Shown: piece by piece, positions 54,248 to 64,000 of the stretch
Layout: every line of letters begins with the position of its first letter
How positions within the stretch are numbered: position 1 is the stretch's first letter
Source of the DNA: Melioribacteraceae bacterium
Lineage (GTDB): Bacteria > Bacteroidota > Ignavibacteria > Ignavibacteriales > Melioribacteraceae
Assembly: GCA_015493615.1 (NCBI GenBank)
Contig: WGCV01000043.1
Span: forward strand, 39,867-103,866
Direction of reading: 5' to 3'
Length of the DNA stretch: 64,000 bases
Translations under genes and position numbers: made by a program
Notes under the pieces: generated by a model
What the model was told of the DNA's origin: nothing
Database searches by the model: none
The model's input: only the letters and a program-made list of their open reading frames with translations

Positions 54248-56878
54248 ATGGCTCGGATTAGATTTTCTTTCGCAGTAATCTTTTTATTCATTTCTCAGTT
54301 GTTTGGTGAAGTAGTTTTATCACAAAACGGCGGAATAACTGGCACGGTACAAGATGAGAACAACAATCCTCTTCCCGGAGCTAACGTTATTATCTGCGGT
54401 ACTGGATTCGGAACGGCGACAGACCCTTTCGGGAAGTATCGCCTCACAAATATTCCCGCCGGAAAATATAAGATAAAGGTTACTTTCATCGGTTATCGTC
54501 CTAAATCCAAAATCGTTGACGTTCCTGTTTCGAAAAATATCCGCATTGATTTTAAGCTATATCCCAAGTCATTTAATATCGGCGGTATAACGGTTACGGC
54601 AAAAAATGACCTTATTCCCAAAGACGTTGAGACCAAAACCGAAATCTCAGGCGCGGAAATTGAGCATTATCAGGCTACAAACATCGGCGACGTTCTCGAT
54701 TTGGTTCCGGGCGTATCCCAAAGCGCCAACCCCGGTTTGAACAAAACCAATCAAGTGGCTGTTCGAGGAGACCAAGCCGATAATCTTTCTGCGTTCGGGA
54801 CAAAAGTTATTATTGACGGTATGCCCGAATCGAACAATGCCAATCTTCAGTTTGAAGCGTTAACCGGCTCCAAGTTCGGAACAGGCACGCTTAACCGCGG
54901 AGTTGATTTACGAACGATTCCCGCTGATAACGTTAAATCCATTACCGTCATAACCGGACTTCCCTCCGTTCGTTACGGTGATTTTACAAACGGTATTATT
55001 GAAGTAAAAACTAAAATCGGAGCCAAGCCCAACAGATTAAAGGTTAAAAACAACCCGACAACAAGCGAAGCCAATTTCGGCGGAGGATTTTCGTTTGCCG
55101 AAAAGAAAAAATCGTTGAGCTATAATCTGAATGTCGCCCGCAGCGAAAGGGACTTAAGATTAAACGGCGATGAATATACCCGTTACACGGGACAAATGGT
55201 GCTTTCGCAATTACTCCTTGACGGTAAATTAGAGTCGAATATTAAGTTATCCGGTCAGGCAATTTACGATGAAGAAGAACCGATGAACGATTTATCGAGG
55301 ACTAAAAATTACAACCGCGGATTTTCTCTCGGCATAAACAGCTGGGGAAAGATGAATCTGTCCAATCTTGTTTCCACTCTTGATTATACGGCTTATGTTA
55401 AACTGCACGAGATAAATTCCAAAAAATCGCATCTTCGTTCCGAGTATTTGATAACGCCCGATAACGACACGGTTGCCGCATATATCGGAACGCTTGAAAA
55501 TAAAGGGGAAGAATGGACAGCCGGCGGAAACGTCGATTGGAATTATATCTTTTACACGGGCGATTATATTCATAAGGTTTTGGTGGGTGGCAGCATACAA
55601 TACGACGGAAACACCGGCGCGGGAATTATTATTGATTCGGTATTCAATTATTACGGCTCGCAGTCGGGAAAGCGTTCCTACTCATACGACGACATACCCG
55701 GCGAAACGTCGTTCAGCTTTTACGCGGAAGATAAAGTTACCGGTAATTTCCTCGTTGATTTCTCTCTCCTTTACGGATTCAGATATGAAGTTTATCGTCC
55801 TTACGGAATAAACTTCTCCAATCTTTTCAGCGGCGGCGATTTTGTTAAATCACATCAAGGAAGCTTTTTTAATCCGAGGGTAAGTTTGATTATGTATCTC
55901 GGACGGAGCGCCCAAATAAGGTTGAGCGCCGGGCGCGCCTCAAAGTCTCCCCCGATGAGTATGATTTATCCTCCGGAAGATGTGATGCGCTGGAGAAGTC
56001 CCGCCGACAGCACGGTGCATTATTTCAGATTCAACAGAAGAGTTCCCGACCTAAAAGGATATCAGAACAATCAATACGAAATTTCGTTTGACAAGAAGTT
56101 TATGAAAACCGTTGGCATGACCCTTTCATTTTACTATCGCGAAAGGGTAAACCAGCCTTCGAGCGTGCAAATCCCTTATTTTACCGAGGCAAACGTAAAC
56201 GGCGAGAATAAAGTTTACTATGTCGATTATTATTATAAGTATGCCAATATCGGCAAATCTTTCAGCCGCGGGATCGAATTAAAAATGCGAACCGCTAAAA
56301 TAAAGCCGCTCAACATGAGTTTCAGCGTTGTCGGAAGCTACAGCTTCCAAAATAATCCGGGAGCAGGTTATGTTTACAGCGTTTATCCCGATACAAGTCT
56401 CGGGCAGTATCCGAACTACCAAGTGCCCGGAGTTTCGGTCGATACGGTTATCGGCTGGCAATATCCCAAGAGCGGGAGATGGAGCGACAAGATCCAAATT
56501 AATTATTATGCTCGTTACACAAATAAAGATTTGGGAATGTGGATTACGTTAAGAGCCGAACAGCTTTTCAGGGAAAGGTATCAAAGCTATGATTTACAGC
56601 CTGTTGATTACGACAGACTAACGGACGAAGAGCGGGAAATAAGAGACTATAACGCCTCTATAATTTCACGTCCCAATAAATGGCTTTTTAACTTTGTAAT
56701 TTCCAAATCTCTTTTCAAGGGTGCGGAAATATCGTTTTACGTTAATAATTTCCTTGACGATCCGGCTCTTTATCGATACTATAATATTTCATCGCAATCT
56801 ACTATTGAAGTCTCGAGAAATCCGAATATTTTTTACGGAATGGAATTCAGTATGCTTTTGGATAAGGTTTGGAGATAA
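54248..56878 (+). CDS. TonB-dependent outer-membrane receptor
   Basis: An 876-residue protein with a signal peptide (about 1-26). A carboxypeptidase-regulatory-like domain follows (about 28-110: GGITGTVQDENNNPLPGANV, GKYRLTNIPAGKYKIKV), then a plug domain (about 130-260: LVPGVSQSANPG, VAVRGDQADNLSAFG, IDGMPE, GLPSVRYGDFTNGIIEVKT). The remainder is a beta-barrel ending in aromatic/Arg residues. It imports a nutrient using TonB energy. The next gene encodes a lipoprotein-like partner, but no SusD homologue is present. The substrate is unknown. Confidence 0.93.
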   Translation: MARIRFSFAVIFLFISQLFGEVVLSQNGGITGTVQDENNNPLPGANVIICGTGFGTATDPFGKYRLTNIPAGKYKIKVTFIGYRPKSKIVDVPVSKNIRIDFKLYPKSFNIGGITVTAKNDLIPKDVETKTEISGAEIEHYQATNIGDVLDLVPGVSQSANPGLNKTNQVAVRGDQADNLSAFGTKVIIDGMPESNNANLQFEALTGSKFGTGTLNRGVDLRTIPADNVKSITVITGLPSVRYGDFTNGIIEVKTKIGAKPNRLKVKNNPTTSEANFGGGFSFAEKKKSLSYNLNVARSERDLRLNGDEYTRYTGQMVLSQLLLDGKLESNIKLSGQAIYDEEEPMNDLSRTKNYNRGFSLGINSWGKMNLSNLVSTLDYTAYVKLHEINSKKSHLRSEYLITPDNDTVAAYIGTLENKGEEWTAGGNVDWNYIFYTGDYIHKVLVGGSIQYDGNTGAGIIIDSVFNYYGSQSGKRSYSYDDIPGETSFSFYAEDKVTGNFLVDFSLLYGFRYEVYRPYGINFSNLFSGGDFVKSHQGSFFNPRVSLIMYLGRSAQIRLSAGRASKSPPMSMIYPPEDVMRWRSPADSTVHYFRFNRRVPDLKGYQNNQYEISFDKKFMKTVGMTLSFYYRERVNQPSSVQIPYFTEANVNGENKVYYVDYYYKYANIGKSFSRGIELKMRTAKIKPLNMSFSVVGSYSFQNNPGAGYVYSVYPDTSLGQYPNYQVPGVSVDTVIGWQYPKSGRWSDKIQINYYARYTNKDLGMWITLRAEQLFRERYQSYDLQPVDYDRLTDEEREIRDYNASIISRPNKWLFNFVISKSLFKGAEISFYVNNFLDDPALYRYYNISSQSTIEVSRNPNIFYGMEFSMLLDKVWR

Positions 56879-56880
56879 TT

Positions 56881-57978
56881 ATGAAGATAAAATTTTTCAT
56901 ATTGATTCTGCTGGGCTTCGCGGTTTTCGAATCGTGCGAGAAAACGCCTCCCACGCAGGTTGACGGCGAAGCGGGAGTTAACCTTTTTGTCGCTCGGGAT
57001 TCTGTCGGAACCGACACAACACAAATTTTTACTATTCCGGTTTCAAACGCCGACATAATTCTTACATCGGAATACGGAACAATGAACAGAAGGACGGACG
57101 AATTCGGAAATCTTTCGCTGAGAAATATGCCTTCCTCAATTTACCAGATAGCGGCCCGCGCTCATCATCCTTACGATAATTCTATTTTGCTGATTGCCGG
57201 AATTAAAGATGTAGAAATAGTTTCCGGAAAAACTTTTATTGATACTTTGGTTACAAAGCCGATTTCCTCCACGGGAATTGCAATCAACGAAATTTATTCT
57301 TGCGGTCCGGTAAATAATATATTTTTCTTTTACGATCAATATATCGAACTCTACAACAGCAGCGATTCCGTTAAATATCTGGACGGAATGATTGTAGCTC
57401 GCGTTTCCGGGCAAAACGGGGGTATGGGACCCGGAGCCGACGTAGGCAACGACGGAGATATTGACGGCGTAACTTATATATTCAAATTTCCCGGACATCC
57501 CGGCGAAAAGAATTATCCTTTTGAACCGCATACATTTAAAGTTTTGGCGCAGGACGCCGTTGATCATACGCAAACCATGCCGACCAGCATTGACTTAAGT
57601 CATGCAGACTGGGAGTTTGTTAATCAGCTTTCATTCAATGATTTCGATAATCCCGATGTCCCTAATCTCTACAATATTCGCCTTGACAGAACAGTCGATT
57701 TTATGATTAGTTTAACTTCGGATGTAGTTATTGTTACTGACGGACGCGATTCGGTTTGGGAAGACGGCATTGATATCAGTACAATCCTCGACGGCGTTGA
57801 GTATCAGTCGAGCGGAACGCACAGATTGACTCTTGACGACAGAGTTGACCGCGGCTGGGTTCAGAGCGCGCCCAAGTACAGCGGAAAGTCAATGGAGAGA
57901 AGGGATAAAGGCGTTGACACAAACGACGGCACTCTCGACTGGCATGTTATTAATCATCCGACACCCGGTTATCAATAA
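56881..57978 (+). CDS. Probable lipoprotein with carbohydrate/ligand-binding appearance (DUF4876-like)
   Basis: A 365-residue protein. The ATG at 56881 is preferred over 56869, since it follows GGAG at good spacing. An N-terminal hydrophobic segment ends ...VFESCEK, a loose lipobox, so it may be anchored to the outer membrane. An Ig-like region (about 25-125) is followed by a lamin-tail-like block (INEIYSCG, YIELYNSSDSVKYLDGMIV) and a final THRLTLDDRVDRGW region. I recall DUF4876 proteins next to TonB receptors in Bacteroidota, and this layout fits. It starts inside the receptor stop region and is in one operon with it. Confidence 0.7.
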   Translation: MKIKFFILILLGFAVFESCEKTPPTQVDGEAGVNLFVARDSVGTDTTQIFTIPVSNADIILTSEYGTMNRRTDEFGNLSLRNMPSSIYQIAARAHHPYDNSILLIAGIKDVEIVSGKTFIDTLVTKPISSTGIAINEIYSCGPVNNIFFFYDQYIELYNSSDSVKYLDGMIVARVSGQNGGMGPGADVGNDGDIDGVTYIFKFPGHPGEKNYPFEPHTFKVLAQDAVDHTQTMPTSIDLSHADWEFVNQLSFNDFDNPDVPNLYNIRLDRTVDFMISLTSDVVIVTDGRDSVWEDGIDISTILDGVEYQSSGTHRLTLDDRVDRGWVQSAPKYSGKSMERRDKGVDTNDGTLDWHVINHPTPGYQ

Positions 57979-57992
57979 GGTTGTAAATAAAA

Positions 57993-59447
57993 ATGAAGAT
58001 TGATTCAAAAATACTGCTGATTGTTTTATTCTTTTTCTCTCTAACTCTTTTTGCCCAAAAAAGCAGAACTGCGGCTATGGGAGGGTTGAGTTTCTCTATT
58101 CGTGATTTAGACGAGTCGTTCGATCCTTTCGCGCTCGGCGGGAATACGGCGTGGCTTGCTGAAAGCCAAAAAAATGCAAGACTGGAAATTACTCCTTTGC
58201 AGAATTCGTCTTACGGAACCTACAGGAGAAAATACACAGCGGAGAGAATTAATAATTACGGAGTCCATTTTCTTGATTTGAAACCGCTCGGAGTTTCCGG
58301 CACTTTTCTCGGTGAGGCTTTGTACGATTATCAAATACGCGTTAAAAATTACAGGAACTTAAAGTTTAATCCTTATGCGGGCGAAGGATTTTTCTTTACT
58401 GACACTACGACGGGAAACACAACATACAAAGGTCCGATGTTCCGACTTTCGCACAGTTTGCGAATATACAAAAATCTTTATGCAGGCGGCGGAGTGCGTT
58501 ATCAAATTCTTAACGGGCTGAAAGATGTTTACACTTTCGGCGAAACAGTTTACCGTAATGTTGAAGGGGACTTTGGGCTTGCTTATCAATTTCCCGGCGG
58601 AATTACATTGGGCGCAAGCGTTCACGGAACAAGTTCGCAGGAAAGAATTGAAGCAAGCGACGTTAATTTGCTGACCGTTCGAACATACGAATGGCGAGGC
58701 GAAACACACGCTGTTGAGCTGAGAGGTTCGTCTCAAAAATATAAAATTACAAAAGCCGGCGAAGTTTTTTCCGGACAGATATATTATCATCCCAATCGGA
58801 AATTGGAAATAGGAGTTGCGGCTGATTACGGTATTAGCGGCAGCAGATTCCTTTATCCCGAGGGTAGTCTGGTTGATGTCGAGGATGGATACGCTTCGTT
58901 TGATATTACCGAGATTAAAGCGCGGGCGCGCTATCAGGTTACCGAAAAACTGCTGGCGGGATTGTCGCTCGGCTATACAGATTACAAAAGCTGGAGCGAA
59001 AATTCAAAAAGAAATCTTTTAATCTGGGAATGGCGAAACAGAGGGGCTGTCCTCGGATTCGGCGGTTCCTATAATGTTAATGAAAAATTTCTAATAGGCG
59101 TAGAAATTGAGTCCGAATTTGTCTCCTCCGATTCCTCAAAATATATCGATAATCACTTTAGAAACATTGATGTGACGAATAACACTGCAAGGATTGGTAT
59201 CGAATATTATATTTCAGATGATTTGGCTTTGCGGAGCGGATATAATTTTTTGTCGTTAGCTCATGATTTTTTGTATGGAGGAGATAACGTAACAGAGCAT
59301 CTTTTTACGTTCGGTTTCGGTTATAATATTAACGATGATATTCAGCTTAACGGTATGGCAAGTTTTGCCGAGAGAACCGGCAGTGAAGATAAGGTTTACA
59401 GATCATATTTAAATTGGTTGTTTTCTATAAGTTTTTTTACATTTTAA
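57993..59447 (+). CDS. Outer-membrane beta-barrel protein of unknown function
   Basis: A 484-residue protein with a signal peptide (MKIDSKILLIVLFFFSLTLFAQ). The mature part consists of alternating amphipathic strands with Tyr/Arg/Phe, ending SYLNWLFSISFFTF, whose final Phe is typical of barrel proteins assembled by BAM. It lies 14 bases after the lipoprotein gene, third in the operon. This order (TonB receptor, DUF4876-like lipoprotein, barrel) resembles a set seen in Bacteroidota. No catalytic motif is seen. Confidence 0.78.
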   Translation: MKIDSKILLIVLFFFSLTLFAQKSRTAAMGGLSFSIRDLDESFDPFALGGNTAWLAESQKNARLEITPLQNSSYGTYRRKYTAERINNYGVHFLDLKPLGVSGTFLGEALYDYQIRVKNYRNLKFNPYAGEGFFFTDTTTGNTTYKGPMFRLSHSLRIYKNLYAGGGVRYQILNGLKDVYTFGETVYRNVEGDFGLAYQFPGGITLGASVHGTSSQERIEASDVNLLTVRTYEWRGETHAVELRGSSQKYKITKAGEVFSGQIYYHPNRKLEIGVAADYGISGSRFLYPEGSLVDVEDGYASFDITEIKARARYQVTEKLLAGLSLGYTDYKSWSENSKRNLLIWEWRNRGAVLGFGGSYNVNEKFLIGVEIESEFVSSDSSKYIDNHFRNIDVTNNTARIGIEYYISDDLALRSGYNFLSLAHDFLYGGDNVTEHLFTFGFGYNINDDIQLNGMASFAERTGSEDKVYRSYLNWLFSISFFTF

Positions 59448-59471
59448 AAACAATAATATTGGGAGTTAGTT

Positions 59472-61709
59472 ATGAGAAAAATTTTACTTGTTATTTTCTT
59501 TTTCCTTATTGCAGTTCAGACAAAGGGCGACGACAGAACTTGGAAAGTTGCCAACAAAGCTAATTTCACTTCACTTTCGGCCTCTTACTTCTATAATCAG
59601 AATATAGGCTGGGTTGTGGGCGCATCGAGAACATTTGCCAAAACAATTGACGGCGGATTAACCTGGACAAAGTACGAGAACATTCCTTCAAATTCGTCAA
59701 ATTTTTATTCCGTACAATTTTTAACTAAGACGATGGGATTTGTCGGCGTTTCAAATAACGAATTGATTAAGACAACCGATGATGGAGCTACTTGGACTTC
59801 AATAGCCGTAGGCGGTCCGGACGGCGGAACTGTTCGAAGTATTTATTTTGCTAATGAAAATACCGGTTGGGCTCTTGTTAGTACATCAAATGAGGCACAA
59901 ATAAGATATACTGACGACGGCGGAACAACTTGGACGACGCAGATGACAAACTCAACCGGCGACATTGAAGCTATGGCGTTCCGTTCGCCTACGAGCGGAG
60001 TATGCGTTGGCGGCGGTTCCGGAAGAATGGATATTTACTACACGCACGACGGACAAAATTGGGCCCGCGCAAATATTCAAGGCGTTCCTTCGGTTTACAC
60101 TCGCCTGGATTTGCGCGCTGTTGTGATGAACGAAAACAACGAAGCTTTCGCAGTAGGTTGGGGATCGCAGGCGGCGGGACTTCAGCCGAGCTTAATTTTA
60201 AAGTCGAGTAACGGCGGAGAGGATTGGCAATACATGGAACAAGCCGTAGAGGACAGACAATACGTTAATTTGAATGCGGTTAACGTAATTGACGACACTA
60301 CTCTAATCGCCGGAGGAGGCGCTGCTTACGAAGGCACCGTAATGTTAAAGTCCACAGATGATGGAATTACATGGCACAGACTTGAAGTTAAATATGGAAT
60401 TCAGATTAAAACTATTTCGGTTAAAGGTTCTAAATTATTGGCAAGCGGAAGCGGCGGCGGAATTATTTATTCCGATGACGGGGGCGCAACTTGGACAATG
60501 CCCGACGGAATAATTCCCACTACAAGTTTATACACAATTTTTAAAACCGGCGACACAATCTTTGCGGGAGGTTACGACGGATTGCTCGTTAAATCAACGG
60601 ATAACGGATTGACGTGGAAAGCCGTTTTTGCATCGGACGGAATGCATTGTCCTACAATTAAGGATATTTCTTTTGTAAATGAAAATGTAGGGTACATTGC
60701 CAGATATAATCGCATGGTAAGCAAAACTGTTGACGGCGGCGAGACTTGGACTACCGTTATGCAGGATACAAACGTTACGGCTCATACGCTTTACGGAGTT
60801 CAATTCCTTGATGAAAATACAGGTTTTGTCGTTGGTAAATCCGGCACCGGAGTTTCGGCTTTTTATGAAACCACCGACGGCGGAAACAGCTGGTCAAAAC
60901 AGATCGGCGTTTTTCCGGATCATCTTCTCGGCGTTCATTTTACCGACGCGCAGCACGGAGTTGTATGCGGAAGAGATTTAACGCTATATTACACAACCGA
61001 CGGCGGAGCATCATGGACAGCGGGAACAATCAACGGCTCCCCGGATCCGAGCGCAGATTTAGACAGAGTTGTTTTTTATGATTCTCAAAACGGAATTGCT
61101 TTTGGCGATGTTATTTTAAAAACATCGGACGGAGGAATTACATGGGATTATATTGCGCCTCCTTCCAGCTCTGAAATGAAAAGCGGAGTTATGTTAAGTC
61201 CGGACCATTGGATTTTAACAGGCGGTTCTGAGATAAATGAGACTACCGACGGCGGGACAAGCTGGGCAAATATAATTGATTGGAATGTTTTTGACAATCT
61301 GCAACTTTACGGAATCGCTACCGATAGCGATAATTATCTCTGGGTAAGTTCAAGTTCGAGCGAGGTTTACACAACTTCGCCGTTAGTTTCGGTCTCCGAT
61401 GAAACAATTGAGACGCCGAATAAATTTGTATTGAACCAGAATTATCCAAATCCTGTTGTAAAAGGAGCGGGAAAGAGCGGAGCTACAAATATCAGTTTCA
61501 AAATTCCGGCGGAGTTATCGGGGCGCCGGTTTGAACTAACGGTTTACAATGTTTTGGGACAAAAAATTAAAACTTTGTTTAATCAAGTTAAAACTCAAGG
61601 CAGTTATAACTTTAAGTTTAATATTTCGGATCTTCCCGCAGGACTTTATTTTTATCGGCTGAATACCGGAGGTTTTTCTGTGGTCAAGAAAATGGTAATA
61701 GTTAAATAA
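59472..61709 (+). CDS. Secreted Asp-box (YCF48/BNR-repeat) protein with T9SS sorting domain
   Basis: A 745-residue protein with a signal peptide (about 1-20). It has about 13 Asp-box repeats of the form (S/T)xDGGxTW, for example KTIDGGLTW, YTDDGGTTW, KSTDNGLTW, ETTDGGNSW and KTSDGGITW, giving one or two beta-propellers. The sorting domain occupies the last 85 residues (NQNYPNPVVKGAGKSG, YNVLGQKIKTL, LPAGLYFYRLN, KKMVIVK). Predicted cell-surface or released protein. The start lies 24 bases after the barrel gene stop. Confidence 0.88.
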   Translation: MRKILLVIFFFLIAVQTKGDDRTWKVANKANFTSLSASYFYNQNIGWVVGASRTFAKTIDGGLTWTKYENIPSNSSNFYSVQFLTKTMGFVGVSNNELIKTTDDGATWTSIAVGGPDGGTVRSIYFANENTGWALVSTSNEAQIRYTDDGGTTWTTQMTNSTGDIEAMAFRSPTSGVCVGGGSGRMDIYYTHDGQNWARANIQGVPSVYTRLDLRAVVMNENNEAFAVGWGSQAAGLQPSLILKSSNGGEDWQYMEQAVEDRQYVNLNAVNVIDDTTLIAGGGAAYEGTVMLKSTDDGITWHRLEVKYGIQIKTISVKGSKLLASGSGGGIIYSDDGGATWTMPDGIIPTTSLYTIFKTGDTIFAGGYDGLLVKSTDNGLTWKAVFASDGMHCPTIKDISFVNENVGYIARYNRMVSKTVDGGETWTTVMQDTNVTAHTLYGVQFLDENTGFVVGKSGTGVSAFYETTDGGNSWSKQIGVFPDHLLGVHFTDAQHGVVCGRDLTLYYTTDGGASWTAGTINGSPDPSADLDRVVFYDSQNGIAFGDVILKTSDGGITWDYIAPPSSSEMKSGVMLSPDHWILTGGSEINETTDGGTSWANIIDWNVFDNLQLYGIATDSDNYLWVSSSSSEVYTTSPLVSVSDETIETPNKFVLNQNYPNPVVKGAGKSGATNISFKIPAELSGRRFELTVYNVLGQKIKTLFNQVKTQGSYNFKFNISDLPAGLYFYRLNTGGFSVVKKMVIVK

Positions 61710-61734
61710 TCTTTACTAATTAATTGGAGGTTAC

Positions 61735-64000
61735 ATGAAAAAATTACAACTTTTCCTAATCATCATGATTGCGGCTTTTGCGGTTAAGGCACAAGTCCCT
61801 AATTATGATTGGGTAAGCTCGGCAGGCGGTTCTTCATCCGACTATATGTACGGATTTACTACCGACGCTGCAGGTAACAGTTACGTTACCGGTAAATTTA
61901 AGAGCGATCCCATGAACTTCGGGAACGGCGTATCAATTTCCACTTACGGAAATTATGACGCTTATCTCGCAAAATACGCTCCGAGCGGCGATGTGGTTTG
62001 GGCTGTACACGACGGCAGCGCCGGCAGCTCAAGCCCTGACGAAGGACGCGGAGTAGCGGTTGACGCGGACGGAAATGTACTTTCCACGGGCGCATTTTTC
62101 GGTACGGCTTATTTTGGAGACGGAATCGATTCCTTGACAAGCGCCGGAAACTTTGACGGATATTTTGTTAAATATGACGCTAACGGAATGTTCCAGTGGG
62201 TAAAACAGGTTAAAGGTTCCAGCCAGGATAAAGGAACTTGCGTAACCGTTGACGGGCAAGGCAACTATATCTGGGCAGGATACTTTGGAGATGATGACGG
62301 TAGAGACACATTAAATTACGAAGGGAATGTTCTTCATGGATATGGAGAAAGAGCCATTTACGTTATTAAAACGGACGCTAACGGAAACTTCATCTGGGGA
62401 ACAACCGCAGGAAGCGATGTAAGCGGAAACGAAGTTTACGGCATTGATGTTGACTCCGATAACAATATTTACATTTCGGGATATTTTAAGGATACATGTT
62501 ATTTCGGCGGAACAATGACTTCGTTAATTTCGATGGATTCTTACGATGCGTTTGTAGCAAAAATCGATCCTAACGGAAGTTTTGTTTGGGCTAAACAGTT
62601 TGGTGGACCCGGTTATCAGAAATTCTACGGTATTGACGTTACAACTTTTAACGGCGACGACCAAGCCTCAATTGTTGCAAACGGCTACAGCGCGGATTCT
62701 GTTTATGTCGGAGATACGCTTTATGTTCCTTATGGCGACGATGATGTTTTTGCCGTAGGGCTCAAAGCCAACGGCGATATTGAAGGCGCATTAATGTTCG
62801 GCGGTCCCGCTGAAGATCACGGCAGATTTGTAAGACAGCGTCCGGACGGATATATCTTTTTAACCGGCTACTCCAAAGGCGATATTTATTTGGCTAACGG
62901 AGACACGCTGCATAACGTTAATAAAAAAGACGCTCTGTTTATGATTATGAACGTTGCCGAGGGTAAAGACGGATTATCCGCGGCTATGTACGGCGGCGCT
63001 TCGGATGATTATATGAAAGGCATTGGCATTGGAGCCGACGGTAATATTTATCTCGGCGCTCAGGTTAAAAGCCCGACAATAACATTCCCTCCGTTTGATG
63101 TAACAAGCGCCGGATCTTATGATATTGATATCATGCAGATGAATGTCCCGATTTATACTCCACCGGAAAAAATATTCTTTTCTGAGTATGTTGAAGGATC
63201 GGGAAATAATAAAGCGTTGGAGATTTTTAATAATGATGATCATGCGGTTGATTTAACGCAGTATGTAATTCTCGGAAGCTACAACGGAAGCGGCTGGACA
63301 AATGTTTCTCATTTCCCGGAAGGAAGTACGGTCGCAAGCGGCGATGTCTGGGTGATTGTAAATTCAGGCGCAGACGCTATTGACTTCAGCGTTGCTGATG
63401 AAGTATTGGCGTATAATGATTCATCATATTTAGTTGGATTTAACGGCGACGACGCAAGAGCATTGGCTAAAATTGACGGACCGGATACAACGATTATTGA
63501 CGTTATCGGTATTCCTACAGAAGACCCCGGCAGCGGCTGGGATGTTGCCGGAACAGCGGCGGCTACAAAAGATCATACGCTTCGCAGAAAAGAGAGCGTA
63601 TGGGAAGGAACGTCAGACTGGGCGGCTTCAGCAGGAACGGATGCCGACAACTCGCAGTGGGTTGTTTATCCTAAGAATACAGTTGACGGTTTGGGCTGGT
63701 TTAGAATGCCTTCCACCGTTAATGTAACATTCCAAGTTGACATGAGCGTTCAAGCGGCTCTCGGTAATTTTGATCCCGACAGCAATGTTGTTACAATCCC
63801 GGGTGATTTCGACAACTGGCTGAACGAGCCTCCTGCAAATACCGATAAAGTAATGGACGACTCCGACGGCGATTTGGTTTACACCAAAACATTCGAGCTT
63901 GATCCTAATGCAACTTACCAGTACAAATACAATATCGGACTCGGCTGGGACGGACACGACGAATTACAAGGACAGCCGAACCGTGTAATTGAAACCGGCA
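61735..64000 (+). CDS. Large exported protein: SBBP-type propeller, lamin-tail and CBM-like domains (cut by window end)
   Basis: The frame runs open from the ATG at 61735 (GGAGG 6 bases upstream) to the window end, at least 755 residues. A signal peptide (MKKLQLFLIIMIAAFAVKAQ) leads to repeats of the form GNxYVTGxFxxxxxFG and DAYLAKYxxxGxxxW up to about residue 470, as in SBBP beta-propellers. From about 480 to 660 comes a lamin-tail domain (FFSEYVEGSGNNKALEIFNN ... GSGWDVAG). From about 662 an E-set/starch-binding-like domain begins (VNVTFQVDMSVQAALGNFDP, VTIPGDFDNW). A T9SS tail is likely beyond the window, given the neighbouring gene, but is not visible. Probably extracellular. Confidence 0.85.
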   Translation, partial: MKKLQLFLIIMIAAFAVKAQVPNYDWVSSAGGSSSDYMYGFTTDAAGNSYVTGKFKSDPMNFGNGVSISTYGNYDAYLAKYAPSGDVVWAVHDGSAGSSSPDEGRGVAVDADGNVLSTGAFFGTAYFGDGIDSLTSAGNFDGYFVKYDANGMFQWVKQVKGSSQDKGTCVTVDGQGNYIWAGYFGDDDGRDTLNYEGNVLHGYGERAIYVIKTDANGNFIWGTTAGSDVSGNEVYGIDVDSDNNIYISGYFKDTCYFGGTMTSLISMDSYDAFVAKIDPNGSFVWAKQFGGPGYQKFYGIDVTTFNGDDQASIVANGYSADSVYVGDTLYVPYGDDDVFAVGLKANGDIEGALMFGGPAEDHGRFVRQRPDGYIFLTGYSKGDIYLANGDTLHNVNKKDALFMIMNVAEGKDGLSAAMYGGASDDYMKGIGIGADGNIYLGAQVKSPTITFPPFDVTSAGSYDIDIMQMNVPIYTPPEKIFFSEYVEGSGNNKALEIFNNDDHAVDLTQYVILGSYNGSGWTNVSHFPEGSTVASGDVWVIVNSGADAIDFSVADEVLAYNDSSYLVGFNGDDARALAKIDGPDTTIIDVIGIPTEDPGSGWDVAGTAAATKDHTLRRKESVWEGTSDWAASAGTDADNSQWVVYPKNTVDGLGWFRMPSTVNVTFQVDMSVQAALGNFDPDSNVVTIPGDFDNWLNEPPANTDKVMDDSDGDLVYTKTFELDPNATYQYKYNIGLGWDGHDELQGQPNRVIETG

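Noticed and set aside
54248..57978. SusC/SusD polysaccharide uptake pair
   Set aside because: The second protein has no TPR-type SusD sequence; its features fit a lamin-tail/Ig-type lipoprotein.

Overview
The window looks like chromosomal DNA of a member of the Ignavibacteria / Chlorobi-Bacteroidota side of the tree. This is inferred from moderately AT-rich DNA, secreted proteins ending in type IX secretion (T9SS) sorting domains of the 'NYPNPF ... GxYFY' kind, reg_prop-type hybrid sensors, a GroEL with a [10 protein letters not shown] tail, a SpmA-SpmB fusion and a B12-dependent ribonucleotide reductase. No rRNA gene is present to fix the taxonomy. There is one tRNA gene (Thr, TGT), no phage and no CRISPR array.

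Layout. 1-172: tail of a ClpS-like adaptor. 589-4146 (-): nrdJ. 4761-6254 (+): malQ. 6623-12948: a signalling block with a membrane histidine kinase plus NtrC-type regulator, a CheB-like protein with a degraded receiver, a coiled-coil histidine kinase and a lone receiver. 13227-15596 (-): T9SS cargo. 16139-19953 (-): NarL/LuxR-type regulator and its propeller-type sensor kinase. 20321-20393 (-): tRNA-Thr. 20590-24161 (+): trkA, trkH and an unknown exported protein. 24484-31431 (+): rmlA, coiled-coil protein, two SGNH-family proteins, MBOAT acyltransferase and TrmH methyltransferase, a likely cell-surface glycan acylation operon. 31656-37567 (-): six tightly overlapping genes (wHTH regulator, CMP-sugar synthetase, NeuB-type synthase, HAD phosphatase, glycosyltransferase, flippase), a compact nonulosonate-type glycan operon, followed upstream by a YfhO-like membrane protein. 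40618-41330 (+): HigBA-type toxin-antitoxin pair whose toxin lacks a usable start codon. 41750-44139 (-): NfnAB/SudAB oxidoreductase. 45239-51096 (+): SpmAB fusion, hydroxyacid dehydrogenase, alanine-dehydrogenase-like protein with altered catalytic residues, CoA-transferase and phosphoesterase. 51671-53628 (-): groES-groEL behind a sigma70/CIRCE promoter. 54248-64000 (+): TonB-dependent receptor, lipoprotein, beta-barrel protein, Asp-box T9SS protein and a large beta-propeller/lamin-tail protein cut by the window end.

The least expected feature is in the spaces between genes. Nearly every gene-free stretch over 300 bases is filled with small non-coding elements that have terminal inverted repeats. 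At least four families can be separated by eye. Family A (about 150-190 bp) is flanked by 7-bp direct repeats; family B (287 and 314 bp) by perfect 5-bp direct repeats; family C (about 175 bp) has hairpin ends; family E (105-187 bp) has TGAGTTTACTTAAA-type ends. Some are nested (E inside B) or joined to each other. Many carry a CCGCC-nn-GGCGG palindrome, and one such palindrome sits in frame inside the sorting domain of a T9SS protein. These resemble MITEs and palindromic elements; no transposase is visible in the window.
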